Positions 19,231-29,040 are shown, numbered from the stretch's first letter. The stretch is 64,000 nt of DNA from Shumkonia mesophila (GCF_026163695.1 NZ_JAOTID010000003.1:1-64000), one strand, 5' to 3'. Made by a program: numbers and translations. Notes: generated by a model from the sequence alone, not told the origin.

Positions 19231-21287
19231 TCGAATTCAAGTCCCTCCGCACGGTCGCGCGGGCAACTTGCGGCAAAACCCATGCAGGCGTCGCCGCCTT
19301 TGAGACGGATCTGGGTCCCCTGGAGGTCACCGCGTATGCCGAGGGCGTATTCCGCCTGCGCTTCGGTCCGGCAAGCGGCGCCGATTACGGCTTGCTGGCC
19401 CCGGCACCCGCGCCCATTCCCATGGCCGTCGAGGCGGCAGAAGCGACGGTCCGGTTGCGGGCCGGCGACCTGACGCTCGAACTGGCCCAGGATCCGCTGA
19501 ATTTCACACTTTCGCGAGCCGGCCGCGTTCTCATGCGCTCGGCAACGGACGGTCATTTCGTCCGCCGCTTCCGGCTGCCGCCTTTCGGCCGTACCGGGGA
19601 CGGCTGGCTTGTTTCCATCGACCTGCGCAGCGGTGAGCCCGTCTACGGCCTTGGCGAAAAGTGGGGACCGCTCGACCGTCGCGGCCAGCTTGTCGTCAGC
19701 CGCAACGAGGATGCGCTCGGGGTCAATGCCGAGATTTCCTACAAGAACGTGCCGTTCGCCTGGTCGCCCGAGGGGTGGGGGCTGCTCGTCCACACGCCGG
19801 CCACCGTCACCCATGGTGTCGGCTACGCCCCGTGGTCGCACCGCTCCTACGTGCTGGAAGTGGAAGACGCGGTGATGGACCTGTTCCTCATCTCCGCCAA
19901 CACCCCGGCCGCCATTCTTGAACGTTTTCGCGCGCTGACGGGCGCCGCGCCGGAGGTGCCGCGCTGGAGTCTCGGCGTTTGGATAAGCCGGGCCTATTAC
20001 AAGACGGCGGAAGAAGCGATGGAGGTGGCGCGCGAGATCCGGACTCGCCGCATCCCTTGCGATGTCTTTACCCTCGACGGTCGGGCTTGGCTCGCCGTCG
20101 ACACCCGCTTCGGCTTCGAGTGGGATGCCAGCCGCTATCCCGACCCCAAGGCCTTCACTTCTGCCCTTAAGGCGATGGGCTTTCGCATCTGCGCCTGGGA
20201 GTACCCGCTGGTTTCCGTCAAGAATCCCTTGTTCGACGAACTGGCTGCCAAGGGATGGCTGCTGAAGAACCAGAACGGCCAAGCCTATCGTTACCAGTGG
20301 GACATGTCGCCTTTCGGGGCGGTGCTGACGCCCCTGCCGGAAAGCGGCATCGTCGACTTCACGCATCCCGACGCGGAGGCCTGGTTCGCCGCCAGTCACG
20401 AAAAGCTGTTCGTTTCCGGCATCGACGTCATGAAGACCGATTTCGGCGAGCAGGTGCCGGATGACGCCGTCGCCCACAACGGTGACAGCGGGCGCCGCCT
20501 GCACAACGTCTATCCGCTGCTCTATAACCGCTGCACCTATCGGGCGACGCGCGAACGCTTCGGGCAAGACGGCCTGGTGTGGGGCCGCTCGGGGTGGACC
20601 GGCAGCCAGACCTGCCCCATCCAGTGGGGCGGCGATCCGCAGACCGACTGGGAAGGGTTGGCTGCCAGCATTCGCGGCGGCCTTTCGTGGGGCCTCTCCG
20701 GCGTGCCTTATTATGCCCATGACATCGGCGGCTTTTACGCCGGCCCGCCCGATCCGGAACTCTACGTGCGGTGGATCCAGGCGGGCGTGCTTGCCTCGCA
20801 CACCCGCATCCACGGCATCGGTCCGCGTGAGCCTTGGTATTTTGGCGACGAGGCCGAGCGCATCTCGCGCCAATGGCTGGAATTCCGCTACCGCCTGCTG
20901 CCGTACCTCGAAGAAACGGTGGCCGCCGCCGCCACCACCGGCCTGCCGGTCATGCGCGCCATGGCGCTGGCCTTTCCCGACGATCGCGCGGCATGGGCCT
21001 TCGACGGGCAGTACATGCTGGGCCCCGACCTGCTGGCCGCCCCGGTGGTGCGGCCGGGAGGGAGGGTTTCGGTCTACCTGCCGCGCGGGCGGTGGTACGA
21101 TTTCGAGAGCGGCGAGGAATTCGCGGGCGGCTGCGTCCATGATCTGACCGTGCCTCTGGATCGCGCCGCCCTGTTCGCCCGCGACGGCGCGGTCGTGCCG
21201 CTCGGCCCCGTCGTCCAGCACACCGGCGAACTTGCCGGCCGCGAAGCGATCGAGGAAGAGCGCGCATTCGGAAAGGGAAAGCGATGA
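19227..21287 (+). CDS. GH31 glycosidase, YicI-like (alpha-xylosidase type)
   Basis: A 686-residue family GH31 retaining alpha-glycosidase, probably cytoplasmic because no signal peptide is visible. The catalytic nucleophile is the aspartate of MKTDFGE near residue 405 and the acid/base the aspartate of IQWGGD near residue 470. GIDVMKTDFGEQVP, GLSGVPYYAHDIGGF and LLASHTRIHG-like segments follow alpha-xylosidase YicI more closely than alpha-glucosidases. The SQ-binding arrangement of YihQ is not seen. It would release an alpha-linked xylosyl or similar terminal residue from an imported oligosaccharide. Confidence 0.9.
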   Translation: MIEFKSLRTVARATCGKTHAGVAAFETDLGPLEVTAYAEGVFRLRFGPASGADYGLLAPAPAPIPMAVEAAEATVRLRAGDLTLELAQDPLNFTLSRAGRVLMRSATDGHFVRRFRLPPFGRTGDGWLVSIDLRSGEPVYGLGEKWGPLDRRGQLVVSRNEDALGVNAEISYKNVPFAWSPEGWGLLVHTPATVTHGVGYAPWSHRSYVLEVEDAVMDLFLISANTPAAILERFRALTGAAPEVPRWSLGVWISRAYYKTAEEAMEVAREIRTRRIPCDVFTLDGRAWLAVDTRFGFEWDASRYPDPKAFTSALKAMGFRICAWEYPLVSVKNPLFDELAAKGWLLKNQNGQAYRYQWDMSPFGAVLTPLPESGIVDFTHPDAEAWFAASHEKLFVSGIDVMKTDFGEQVPDDAVAHNGDSGRRLHNVYPLLYNRCTYRATRERFGQDGLVWGRSGWTGSQTCPIQWGGDPQTDWEGLAASIRGGLSWGLSGVPYYAHDIGGFYAGPPDPELYVRWIQAGVLASHTRIHGIGPREPWYFGDEAERISRQWLEFRYRLLPYLEETVAAAATTGLPVMRAMALAFPDDRAAWAFDGQYMLGPDLLAAPVVRPGGRVSVYLPRGRWYDFESGEEFAGGCVHDLTVPLDRAALFARDGAVVPLGPVVQHTGELAGREAIEEERAFGKGKR

Positions 21288-23782
21288 CTGCCGCCAATCG
21301 CATGACCGGCGTCAAGGTCGGCGCCGGCTTCCACACGCTGGAAACCGATGGTCCGACGGTGCGCCTGCATTTCCTTACCGACGACATCGTGCGCATTCGG
21401 GCCTCGTTCGACCGCGCGTTCGCCGAGGAGTCTTACACCTTGGTCCTCACCGCCTGGGAGGACCGCCTCGACACGCTGCTCGCCCGCGAGCGGCGGCGGG
21501 TCGAGCCCCTGATGCCGGAACCGCAAGACGAAGGCGAGCGCTTGGTTTTCACGACGAAAAGCCTGCGGCTCATCGTCTTCAAGGACCCCTTCGGCATCGA
21601 GATCCGCGACCTCGAAGACCGCCGGCTGCACGCCGACCTGCGGGGGCGCACGTTCGTTCAGGACCATCTGGGGCGGGTGTGGCACTACAAGGAACGGGGC
21701 GAGGGCGACCGTTACTACGGATTCGGCGAAACAACAGGCCCGCTCGACAAGGCCGGCCGGCGCGTACGGCTCAGTCCCAAGGACGCTATCGGCTACGACG
21801 CCGAGCACACCAGCTGCCTCTACAAGCACATCCCCTTTTACATCCGCCTGGAGGGGGCCGGTCGCCGCGCCTCGGGCCTCTTCTACCACAACGCCTGGGA
21901 TGCCGAGTTCGACATGGGCAGCGAGATCAGCGGCTACTGGCCCCGCTACACCAGCTATTGCGCCGAGGGCGGCGATCTCGATGTCTTCTTCATCAACGGG
22001 CCCACCATCGCCGAGGTGGTCGAACGCTACACCGACCTCACCGGCAAGACGGTCATGCCGACCCGGGCCTCGCTCGGCCATCTCGGCTCGACCATGTATT
22101 ACGTCGAACTGGAAAAGGACTGCGACGAGGCCATCATCGGTTTCATCGAGAAAACCCGGGAAGAGGGAATCCCCATCGACGGCTTCCAGCTTTCGTCCGG
22201 TTATACCGTAGGCCCGGGCAACAAGCGCTATGTTTTCACCTGGAACGCCGCGCGCTTCAAGGACCCGGATGCCTTCTTCGCGCGCATGAACGAACTGGGC
22301 GTGCCGGTGTCGCCCAACATCAAGCCGGGTATCCTGCTCGATCACCCCCAATACGACGATTTCGCCAAGGCCGGCGGCTTCATCCGCAACCCCCATGAGG
22401 ACAAGCCCTACGTCGACCGCTGGTGGGGTGGCCCCGGCTCGTTCGTCGACTTCACCCATCCCAAGGGACGCGAGGTCTGGAAGAATTTCATCATCGGCGC
22501 CCTGGCTTCCAAAGGCGTTTCGTCCATCTGGAACGACAACTGCGAGTACGACCTGACCGACCGCTTGGCACGCTGCCACGGAGACGGCGCGGAAAAACCG
22601 GCCGGGGCTGTGCGCAACATCCAGGCCAACCTGATGGCGATGACCTCGCACCTGGCGTTGCGGGAATCGCGTCCCGCCGAGAGGCCCTACGTCCTCTGCC
22701 GGTCGGGCGGCGCCGGCATCCAGCGCTACGCCCAGACCTGGGCAGGCGACAACTTTACATCCTTCAACACGCTACGCTTCAACATCGCCACCATCCTCGG
22801 CATGGGGCTTTCCGGCGTCGCCAACCAGGGCTGCGACACGGCCGGTTTCGCGGGGCCCAGGCCGGGACCGGAACTGCTGGTGCGCTGGGTGCAGAACGGC
22901 ATCTTCCAGCCGCACTTCGTGATCCACTCGGCCAACTCCGACAACACGGTGACCGAGCCGTGGATGTATGGCGAGCCCTACACGTCTCTCATTCGCCAGG
23001 CGATCGGGCTGCGCTACAGCCTCATTCCCTACCTTTACTCGCTGATGCGCCAGGCGCACGTAACGGGCGCACCCATCATGTGCCCTGTCGTCTACGCGTT
23101 CCAGCAAGACCCGCGGTGCGACGGCGAGGATATCTCCTTCATATTCGGGCCCTCGATCCTGGTCGCCAATGTGGTGGAGGAGGGAGCGAAGACGCGCACC
23201 CTTTACCTGCCGGCCGGCTGCGACTGGTTCGACTGGGCCGACCGCCGGCGCTACGCCGGAGGCCAGGAGATCACGCTCGACGTCGACCTTGCGTCGATTC
23301 CACTGTTCATCCGCGACGGCGCCATCGTGCCGACGGCACCCGGCCTCGCCAGCCTGAGACGGGATGACGAGGCCGCCACCCTCGAGTGGATCGTCACGCC
23401 CGGCCGCGACGCTTCCTTCACCCTTTACGAGGACGACGGCGTCTCCAACGCCTACGAAGACAGCGCGTTCCTGGAAACCCGTGTCGACCTGAGGGCCGGG
23501 GCGCGCACGATCCTGACGTTCGCTCGGCGGGGGCGTTATGCCTCCTCCATCAAGACCATGGTCCTCGACGTCGTCAACGAGCGGAAGGGCGCCTACTGGG
23601 TTTCCGTCGCCGGCCGGCGCATCCCGCAGTTTCTCGACCGCAGGAAATGGGCGGCCGCCGACGACGGCTGGATCTACGATGCCGCCCGCGCGGCCGTGCG
23701 CGTCAAGTATCCCAATCCGGACGGCGACTACGAGGTCGTGGTCAGCTTCGAGACTTTCGATCTGATCGGAATGGATGGATGA
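21284..23782 (+). CDS. GH31 alpha-glucosidase-like enzyme
   Basis: An 832-residue GH31 protein from a different branch than its upstream neighbour. The N-terminal beta domain holds YYGFGETTGPLDKAG, the nucleophile lies in SSIWNDNCEYD near residue 418, and the acid/base in WAGDNFTSF. A C-terminal beta-sandwich follows (FTLYEDDGVSNAYED, a DUF5110-like signature). No signal peptide is visible. It overlaps both neighbours by ATGA junctions. Two GH31 enzymes of different subtype in series suggest stepwise removal of two different alpha-linked sugars. Confidence 0.9.
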   Translation: MTAANRMTGVKVGAGFHTLETDGPTVRLHFLTDDIVRIRASFDRAFAEESYTLVLTAWEDRLDTLLARERRRVEPLMPEPQDEGERLVFTTKSLRLIVFKDPFGIEIRDLEDRRLHADLRGRTFVQDHLGRVWHYKERGEGDRYYGFGETTGPLDKAGRRVRLSPKDAIGYDAEHTSCLYKHIPFYIRLEGAGRRASGLFYHNAWDAEFDMGSEISGYWPRYTSYCAEGGDLDVFFINGPTIAEVVERYTDLTGKTVMPTRASLGHLGSTMYYVELEKDCDEAIIGFIEKTREEGIPIDGFQLSSGYTVGPGNKRYVFTWNAARFKDPDAFFARMNELGVPVSPNIKPGILLDHPQYDDFAKAGGFIRNPHEDKPYVDRWWGGPGSFVDFTHPKGREVWKNFIIGALASKGVSSIWNDNCEYDLTDRLARCHGDGAEKPAGAVRNIQANLMAMTSHLALRESRPAERPYVLCRSGGAGIQRYAQTWAGDNFTSFNTLRFNIATILGMGLSGVANQGCDTAGFAGPRPGPELLVRWVQNGIFQPHFVIHSANSDNTVTEPWMYGEPYTSLIRQAIGLRYSLIPYLYSLMRQAHVTGAPIMCPVVYAFQQDPRCDGEDISFIFGPSILVANVVEEGAKTRTLYLPAGCDWFDWADRRRYAGGQEITLDVDLASIPLFIRDGAIVPTAPGLASLRRDDEAATLEWIVTPGRDASFTLYEDDGVSNAYEDSAFLETRVDLRAGARTILTFARRGRYASSIKTMVLDVVNERKGAYWVSVAGRRIPQFLDRRKWAAADDGWIYDAARAAVRVKYPNPDGDYEVVVSFETFDLIGMDG

Positions 23783-24867
23783 ACCGGGGATCCGCCGACG
23801 TCCTTCGGAAACTCGATCTTCTGGTCACCGGCATGACCGGCCTCAAGGGCGACGGCCGGATCGACGAACCGAATCTCGATGGATCACCCGGCGACTACGT
23901 CGGCTTTACAAGCTGGGAGTGGCCGCAAGGGGTCGGTCTCTACGGCCTGTTCCGCCTTTGGGAGTTTCGTGGCGACGACGCCCTGCGCCGCCTGATCGAG
24001 GATTGGTATGCTCTCCGCCTCGCCACCGGTCTGCCGCCGATCAACGTCAATACCAGCGCGCCGATGCTGGCCCTGGCCCTGTTGTGGGCGCGGACGGCCG
24101 ATGCCCGCTGGCAACCGGCTCTCGCCGCATGGGCCGATCACGTGATGGCCGACTTGCCGCGCACCCCGGAGGCCGGCTTCCAGCACATCGTCTCGGACGG
24201 CGTGAATGCCGGCGAGCTGTGGGACGATACCCTGTTCATGCTGGTGTTGCCCCTTGCCGCCTATGGACGGGCAAGCGGCCGGCACGACTTGGCCGAGGAG
24301 GCGGTCCGGCAATTCCTCCTCCACGCCAGGTACCTGACGGATACCGAGACCGGCCTGTGGTTCCACGGCTGGACGTTTGCCGGCCGGCACCATTTCGCCC
24401 GCGCCCGCTGGGCCCGCGGCAATGCCTGGATTACTGCCGGCATCCTGGATTTCCTTGACATCCTGAACCTGCAAGGCGGGGTGCGCGATTTTCTGTTGGA
24501 ATGCCTAGCTGCCCAAATGAACGCTCTTGCCGCACTCCAGGACGAAAGTGGCGGCTGGCACACGCTGCTCGATGATCCCTCGTCCTGCCTTGAGACCTCG
24601 GCCACCGCCGGTATCGCCTATGGTTTCCTCAAGGCGGCGCGCCTCGGCCTGGTGGAACCGCGGTTCCGGGAGGCCGGCCTCAGGGGCCTCGCCTACGTAC
24701 TGGCCCGGATCGACGGTGACGGGATTGTGCAAGGGGTCAGCTACGGCACCCGCATGGGTCGCGACCTGCAATTCTACCGCGACATCCCCATGCGCCCGAC
24801 CGCCTACGGCCAGGCCCTTGCCGTGCTCCTTCTCGCCGAGGCCGTACGGCATTTGGAGACCGCGTAA
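23779..24867 (+). CDS. GH105-like unsaturated glycuronyl hydrolase
   Basis: A 362-residue (alpha/alpha)6-barrel protein resembling YteR/YesR-type hydrolases of GH105/GH88, which remove a 4,5-unsaturated uronic acid from oligosaccharides left by polysaccharide lyases. Visible marks are the tryptophan-rich start FTSWEWPQGVGLYGLF, the active-site segment LWDDTLFML near residue 155, and WFHGWTF with ARARWARGNAWITAGI near residue 210. ATG 23779 lies within the GH31 stop (ATGA). Its presence points to a uronate in the imported glycan. The length and motifs are a good fit; the exact linkage is unknown. Confidence 0.82.
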   Translation: MNRGSADVLRKLDLLVTGMTGLKGDGRIDEPNLDGSPGDYVGFTSWEWPQGVGLYGLFRLWEFRGDDALRRLIEDWYALRLATGLPPINVNTSAPMLALALLWARTADARWQPALAAWADHVMADLPRTPEAGFQHIVSDGVNAGELWDDTLFMLVLPLAAYGRASGRHDLAEEAVRQFLLHARYLTDTETGLWFHGWTFAGRHHFARARWARGNAWITAGILDFLDILNLQGGVRDFLLECLAAQMNALAALQDESGGWHTLLDDPSSCLETSATAGIAYGFLKAARLGLVEPRFREAGLRGLAYVLARIDGDGIVQGVSYGTRMGRDLQFYRDIPMRPTAYGQALAVLLLAEAVRHLETA

Positions 24868-27329
24868 TGCCTCGCCTCGTCACCACTCTTGCCCCCGGCC
24901 GCACCGTCGACCGTTGGCAGCTCTCGGCGACGCGGGAGGAACGCTTCGACGTCCCGGACGAACCGATGGAGGGCTCGATGGACGCCGGCTTCTTCCTCAC
25001 CGGCGAGCGCAATTACATTCCCCACGAATATCCCTGCCGGCGCGCCTTCGCCGCCGTCCACCGGGAACGGCGACCCGAACCCAGAAGCCATTTCACGCCT
25101 GGCCACTGGTGGTTTCCTTTCGGCGCCACGCGGGTGGATCTCTCCGGCTTCTGGTTCCGCCCCACACGGGTCGAAACATGGGCGCGAACGTGCCTCGTCG
25201 CCGATCACGATCAGGCGTGCCGCTTCCGCCTGACGACCTGCGGCGCGGCCATGTTGTTCGCCGACGGCCGGGAGGTCGCCTGGCTGGCGCCTTACCGGCG
25301 CAACTGGGAAGAGGGCGTCGACTTCGACCTGCCGCTGCCAGCCGGGGAAACCGAGATCACCGTCTGGTTCGCCGATCTCTGCGAACGCGATGCGCGCTAT
25401 TTCTTCTCGCTGCAGATCCTGGAAGGGGAGGGCGTTGCCGCCGGCCTCCGCGTGCCGATCGAACCGGAGGCCGTCCGCGAGATGGAGGCCCTGCTCGACG
25501 GCGTGCACTTCGACCGCCCATGGTACGAGGCGGGCGAGGTCGTCCTGCGGTTCGCCCGCCCCTCTTCGCGGCCCTTCGAGGTCGGGATCACGGTCACGGG
25601 CGACTTCATTTCAGCCGAGGCGACACATCTGGAACGGCACCTGGAAGACGGCCAAGACGAAGTGGTGGTGGCGTCGGTCGACAAGCTGCCGGCCGATTTC
25701 CGGACGTTCCGGATTACCCTGCGGGCCGGCGAGGTGACGGCGTCTCGCGCCCTCGGGGTCGAGATTGCCCCGCCGACGCCCGCGCCACCGGGGTCACTGC
25801 CGTTGCGCGTGGAGGAAGCCCTCGACCATGTCGCCCTGAACGCCGAGCCCGATACGGTGTGCGCCCTTGCTCGAGTTGCCACCGGGCGCCGCGGACCCGA
25901 AACCGACGCCATGATCGAGGCGTGCCTTCCCGCCATCGCCGACTGCCACGATTGCGCCGATTTCCTTCTGGTGCCGCTGCTGTGGGCGCGCATGCGATGG
26001 GGCGACGGCATCGGGCGTGAAACCCGGGCGCGTGTCGATGATGCCATCCTCGGCTTCCGCTATTGGATGGACGAACCCGGCAACGACGTCATGTGGTACT
26101 TCAGCGAGAATCACGCGCTGCTGTTCCACGCCGCCTGCCACCTCGCCGGAACGCTGTTCCCCGAGGCCCGCTTCACCCGGTCGGGCCGCCTGGGAAGCGC
26201 GCAGCGGCACATCGGCGCCGAGCGGGTGCGGCGATGGTTCGATCACTTCGAGGCCTGCGAAATGGCGGAATGGAACTCCGCCCCCTATTTCCCGATCGAT
26301 CTCAAGGGTCTTGCCGCACTGCTGGCACTTTCCCCCGAGGCCGACATCAGGGAGCGGGCGGAGCGGGCCATCCGGCGGCTGCTGGCCATCGTTGCCGCCT
26401 CTTGCCACCGCGGCATTCTCACGGCGTCCCAGGGACGCAGCTACGACCATTCGCTCAGGCCCGCCCGTACGCTCGAGGTCACGGCGATCGGCCGCCTCGT
26501 CTGGGGGCATGGAGGCTTGGGACGGCGCTTCCATGCGCTGCCGCTGCTGGCGCTGTGCATCCGCGATCACGGTTGGCGCCCCGACGAAAACCTGCGCGAT
26601 ATTGCCGTGTTCGCGGAGGACGGCGCGCGGGAATGGTGCTTCCGCCAGGGCGAGGGGGGATTTGCCTCTCTCTACCACTACAAGACCCGCCATTTCGCGA
26701 TCGGCAGCGTGGCCGCCTACAAGCCCGGCGGCTGGGGCTATCAGGAAACCGTCCTGCACCTGCGCTTGGGCGAACGGCCGGAGGCGCAGGTGTGGATCAA
26801 CCATCCCGGCGAGACACTGCAAGGCGGGTTCGGCCGGCCGTCATTCTGGGGGGGCTGCGGAACCCTGCCGAGGGTGCACCAGTACCGGGCGCTCGCCGTC
26901 CTCGTCTTCGACACCCACCCCGACACGCCTGACTTCACGCACGCCTACGTGCCCCAGGCCGCCTTCGATGAGGTGATCGCCGAGGACAACCGGCTCTGGC
27001 TGCGGGCCGGAGAGGCGTTCGCCCTGCTTGCCGCCAGCGGCCCGATCGAGCAGATCGAAAGGGGGCCGAGCGCCGGCTGCGAGGTACGCCTCGCGGGACG
27101 CCACGGCCATTGGATCGTGCGGCTTTCGGATACTTCCCGTGACGCCGACCTTGCCGGCTTCGCGACCCGCATGCGGCGATTGGAGCTGAGGTGGGCGGCC
27201 GCCGACATCGTGTTTGAAGACCCTGACTACGGAACCGTCGTCTGCCATGCCTCGGCCATCGTTGGGGCCGAAGGCCGCACGGTCGATCCTTCCCGGTGGA
27301 CGCGGGAAGGCGAAATTCGGGTCCCGTGA
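24867..27329 (+). CDS. Large unrecognised protein with helical-toroid-like centre
   Basis: An 820-residue protein I cannot assign to a family. Residues 1-310 look like beta-sandwich modules with conserved aromatic patches (GHWWFPFGATRVDLSGFWFRP). Residues about 330-640 are helical and resemble an (alpha/alpha) toroid, with NDVMWYFSENHALLFHAACHLAG and EMAEWNSAPYFPIDLKG, which have the density of acidic and aromatic residues of a carbohydrate active site. A beta-rich C-terminus follows. There is no signal peptide. Its ATG overlaps the GH105 stop (TAATG) and it lies between two carbohydrate-active enzymes, so a glycosidase, lyase or phosphorylase role is likely but unproven. Confidence 0.8.
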   Translation: MPRLVTTLAPGRTVDRWQLSATREERFDVPDEPMEGSMDAGFFLTGERNYIPHEYPCRRAFAAVHRERRPEPRSHFTPGHWWFPFGATRVDLSGFWFRPTRVETWARTCLVADHDQACRFRLTTCGAAMLFADGREVAWLAPYRRNWEEGVDFDLPLPAGETEITVWFADLCERDARYFFSLQILEGEGVAAGLRVPIEPEAVREMEALLDGVHFDRPWYEAGEVVLRFARPSSRPFEVGITVTGDFISAEATHLERHLEDGQDEVVVASVDKLPADFRTFRITLRAGEVTASRALGVEIAPPTPAPPGSLPLRVEEALDHVALNAEPDTVCALARVATGRRGPETDAMIEACLPAIADCHDCADFLLVPLLWARMRWGDGIGRETRARVDDAILGFRYWMDEPGNDVMWYFSENHALLFHAACHLAGTLFPEARFTRSGRLGSAQRHIGAERVRRWFDHFEACEMAEWNSAPYFPIDLKGLAALLALSPEADIRERAERAIRRLLAIVAASCHRGILTASQGRSYDHSLRPARTLEVTAIGRLVWGHGGLGRRFHALPLLALCIRDHGWRPDENLRDIAVFAEDGAREWCFRQGEGGFASLYHYKTRHFAIGSVAAYKPGGWGYQETVLHLRLGERPEAQVWINHPGETLQGGFGRPSFWGGCGTLPRVHQYRALAVLVFDTHPDTPDFTHAYVPQAAFDEVIAEDNRLWLRAGEAFALLAASGPIEQIERGPSAGCEVRLAGRHGHWIVRLSDTSRDADLAGFATRMRRLELRWAAADIVFEDPDYGTVVCHASAIVGAEGRTVDPSRWTREGEIRVP

Positions 27330-27351
27330 TGAAAAAAGCCGCCGACGCGCC

Positions 27352-28548
27352 ATGATTCCCACCAACTACGACGAATCCCGGGTCGGCCCGGTCGACCTGC
27401 CGGATCTCATGCGGGGATCGGACGGGACGCCCGTCTCCACGGCCGAAGACCGCCGGCGATGCCGGGCATGGCTGCTGGGCGCGTTCGCGCGGATGATGTA
27501 TGGTGCCATTCCGCCGCCGCCCGATGTCCTGGAAATCGGCCGCCGCGAACTTCCGCCCGAGTTTCCCGGGGTACGCACCGAAGAGATCGATGTCGCGCTG
27601 ATCTGCCGGGGCCGTCATTTCGCGCGGCGATTGACGCTGTGGCGTCCCGATTCCGCCCGGCCGGTCCCGGTCATCGCCGGTCTCGCCTTTCTCGGCGCCG
27701 CCGGGGCGACGCCCTCCCCGGCGGTGGCTGTATGCGATGACGCCTTCATCGATGGCTTCGCCAACCACGGCGTACGCGACGGCCGGCCGACCGAGGCCAC
27801 CCGCGGCTGCCACGCCGACCGCTCGCCGATCCCCCTCATCACGGGAGCGGGGTTCGCCCTCCTGCTCTCCGGGTACGGGGAGTGGGTGCCGGACCATCTC
27901 GACCGCTGGCGGGAATCGGGCCTATGGCCGTTCCTGTTGCCGGAGGACGGTCCGCAGCGGCCCGGAGCGATTTCGCTGTGGGCATGGACGATGTCGCGCC
28001 TGGTCGACGCCTTGACCCGTCTGCCGGACATCGACGCCAGTCGCATCGCCTTGTTCGGCCATTCGCGGCTCGGCAAGGCGGCGCTGTGGGCGGCGGCGAA
28101 CGACGAACGGGTCGGCCACGTCCTGATCAACGACGCGGGGTGCGCCGGCACCAAGCTGTCGCGGCGCGATTTCGGCGAGACGCTTGCCCACCTGACGGCG
28201 CGCTACCCGCATTGGCTGGCCCCCGCCTGCCCCGCCCAAGCCACGCGGTTGCCGGTTGACCAGCACCAGCTCCTGGCCTGCGTCGCGCCTCGCGGGCTTT
28301 ACGTCGCTTCGGCCGCCGACGACTTGTGGGCCGACCCCAGGGGCGAATACCTCGCCCTCAAGGCCGCGCTGCCATTCTGGCGAATCGGCGGCGGGACGCC
28401 AATTCCCGAACTCCCCGACGCGGATGGCGCGCTGCTCCCCGGCCAAGTCCTGCGGGCCGGGCCGCTGGCTTGGCACCTGCGCCCCGGAGTCCACGATCTG
28501 ACGCCGTGGGATTGGCGACATTTTCTGGATGCATTGAGGGCCGGGTGA
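27352..28548 (+). CDS. CE15-like alpha/beta-hydrolase esterase
   Basis: A 398-residue alpha/beta hydrolase. The nucleophile elbow RIALFGHSRLGKAALWAAA is close to the GCSRxGK signature of glucuronoyl esterases (CE15), with His in place of the first Cys. A likely acidic residue and the catalytic histidine lie in LINDAGCAGTKLSRRDFGE and HLRPGVHDLTPWDW. It would cleave an ester, plausibly on a uronic acid, of an imported sugar. The start is uncertain: ATG 27352 is chosen, while an 8-codon mini-frame (27329-27355) overlaps both the upstream stop and this start and could couple translation. It is the last gene of the operon. Confidence 0.8.
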   Translation: MIPTNYDESRVGPVDLPDLMRGSDGTPVSTAEDRRRCRAWLLGAFARMMYGAIPPPPDVLEIGRRELPPEFPGVRTEEIDVALICRGRHFARRLTLWRPDSARPVPVIAGLAFLGAAGATPSPAVAVCDDAFIDGFANHGVRDGRPTEATRGCHADRSPIPLITGAGFALLLSGYGEWVPDHLDRWRESGLWPFLLPEDGPQRPGAISLWAWTMSRLVDALTRLPDIDASRIALFGHSRLGKAALWAAANDERVGHVLINDAGCAGTKLSRRDFGETLAHLTARYPHWLAPACPAQATRLPVDQHQLLACVAPRGLYVASAADDLWADPRGEYLALKAALPFWRIGGGTPIPELPDADGALLPGQVLRAGPLAWHLRPGVHDLTPWDWRHFLDALRAG

Positions 28549-28975
28549 GGTTGCCCGCAACCCGGCGCCCTTGGCGGCGACGAGAATTCTCATTCATGAC
28601 GGCTTCCTGAGCACGCTCGCTCTCCGAACCTGAGAAGCGCGGGGACCCGCGGTGCGGCCGGATCTTTATTTTCAGAGCATTCCAGTCGGCACAGACCTGT
28701 CCACCTTCGATTCCTCATTCTCAATGGGGAACCCTGTTGGCATACCCGTTTCAACGGGACCGTGACACCACACGGCCATGGCTTGCGTTGCGGTGTGACG
28801 CCGGGATCGGACAGGGTGTACGGATTATGTCGGCTTTGAGTTGGGATGCTGCCATCCGCATGTCTCTGCAACATCGTCAGGGTGACGCAAGCGACAGCGC
28901 AGCTCTAAACCTCACCCTCTTTAAAGGCGGCTGAAATCCGGGTTTTCCGGAGTGTAACAAAAATTTCGGGACAGT

Positions 28976-28997
28976 TGGTTGCGAGCCCCCGCAACCA
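28976..28997. repeat. Dispersed palindromic repeat, copy 2
   Basis: Identical over 22 bases to the copy at 1994-2015. Its left flank, TTTCGGGACAGT beginning at 28964, is shared with copy 3. A GC-rich stem-loop lies 18 bases to the right. It marks the boundary between the glycan operon and the Tm-1-like block. Confidence 0.8.
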
Positions 28998-29015
28998 AAT
29001 CAAATCGTAAAAAAA

Positions 29016-29040
29016 GCCCCGCAGGCGAAAGCCGTGGGGC
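29016..29040 (-). terminator. Stem-loop with T-run on the minus strand
   Basis: GCCCC (29016-29020) pairs with GGGGC (29036-29040), with inner GGC/GCC around a GAAA loop. Seven A residues lie to its left on the plus strand, so it would look like a Rho-independent terminator for minus-strand transcription. No minus-strand gene lies directly to the right, which makes its role unclear; a bidirectional signal belonging to the repeat is possible. Confidence 0.6.

Noticed and set aside
19227-21287. GH31 as the missing sulfoquinovosidase (YihQ)
   Set aside because: Active-site segments follow alpha-xylosidase YicI, not YihQ, and the gene belongs to a different operon with its own importer.
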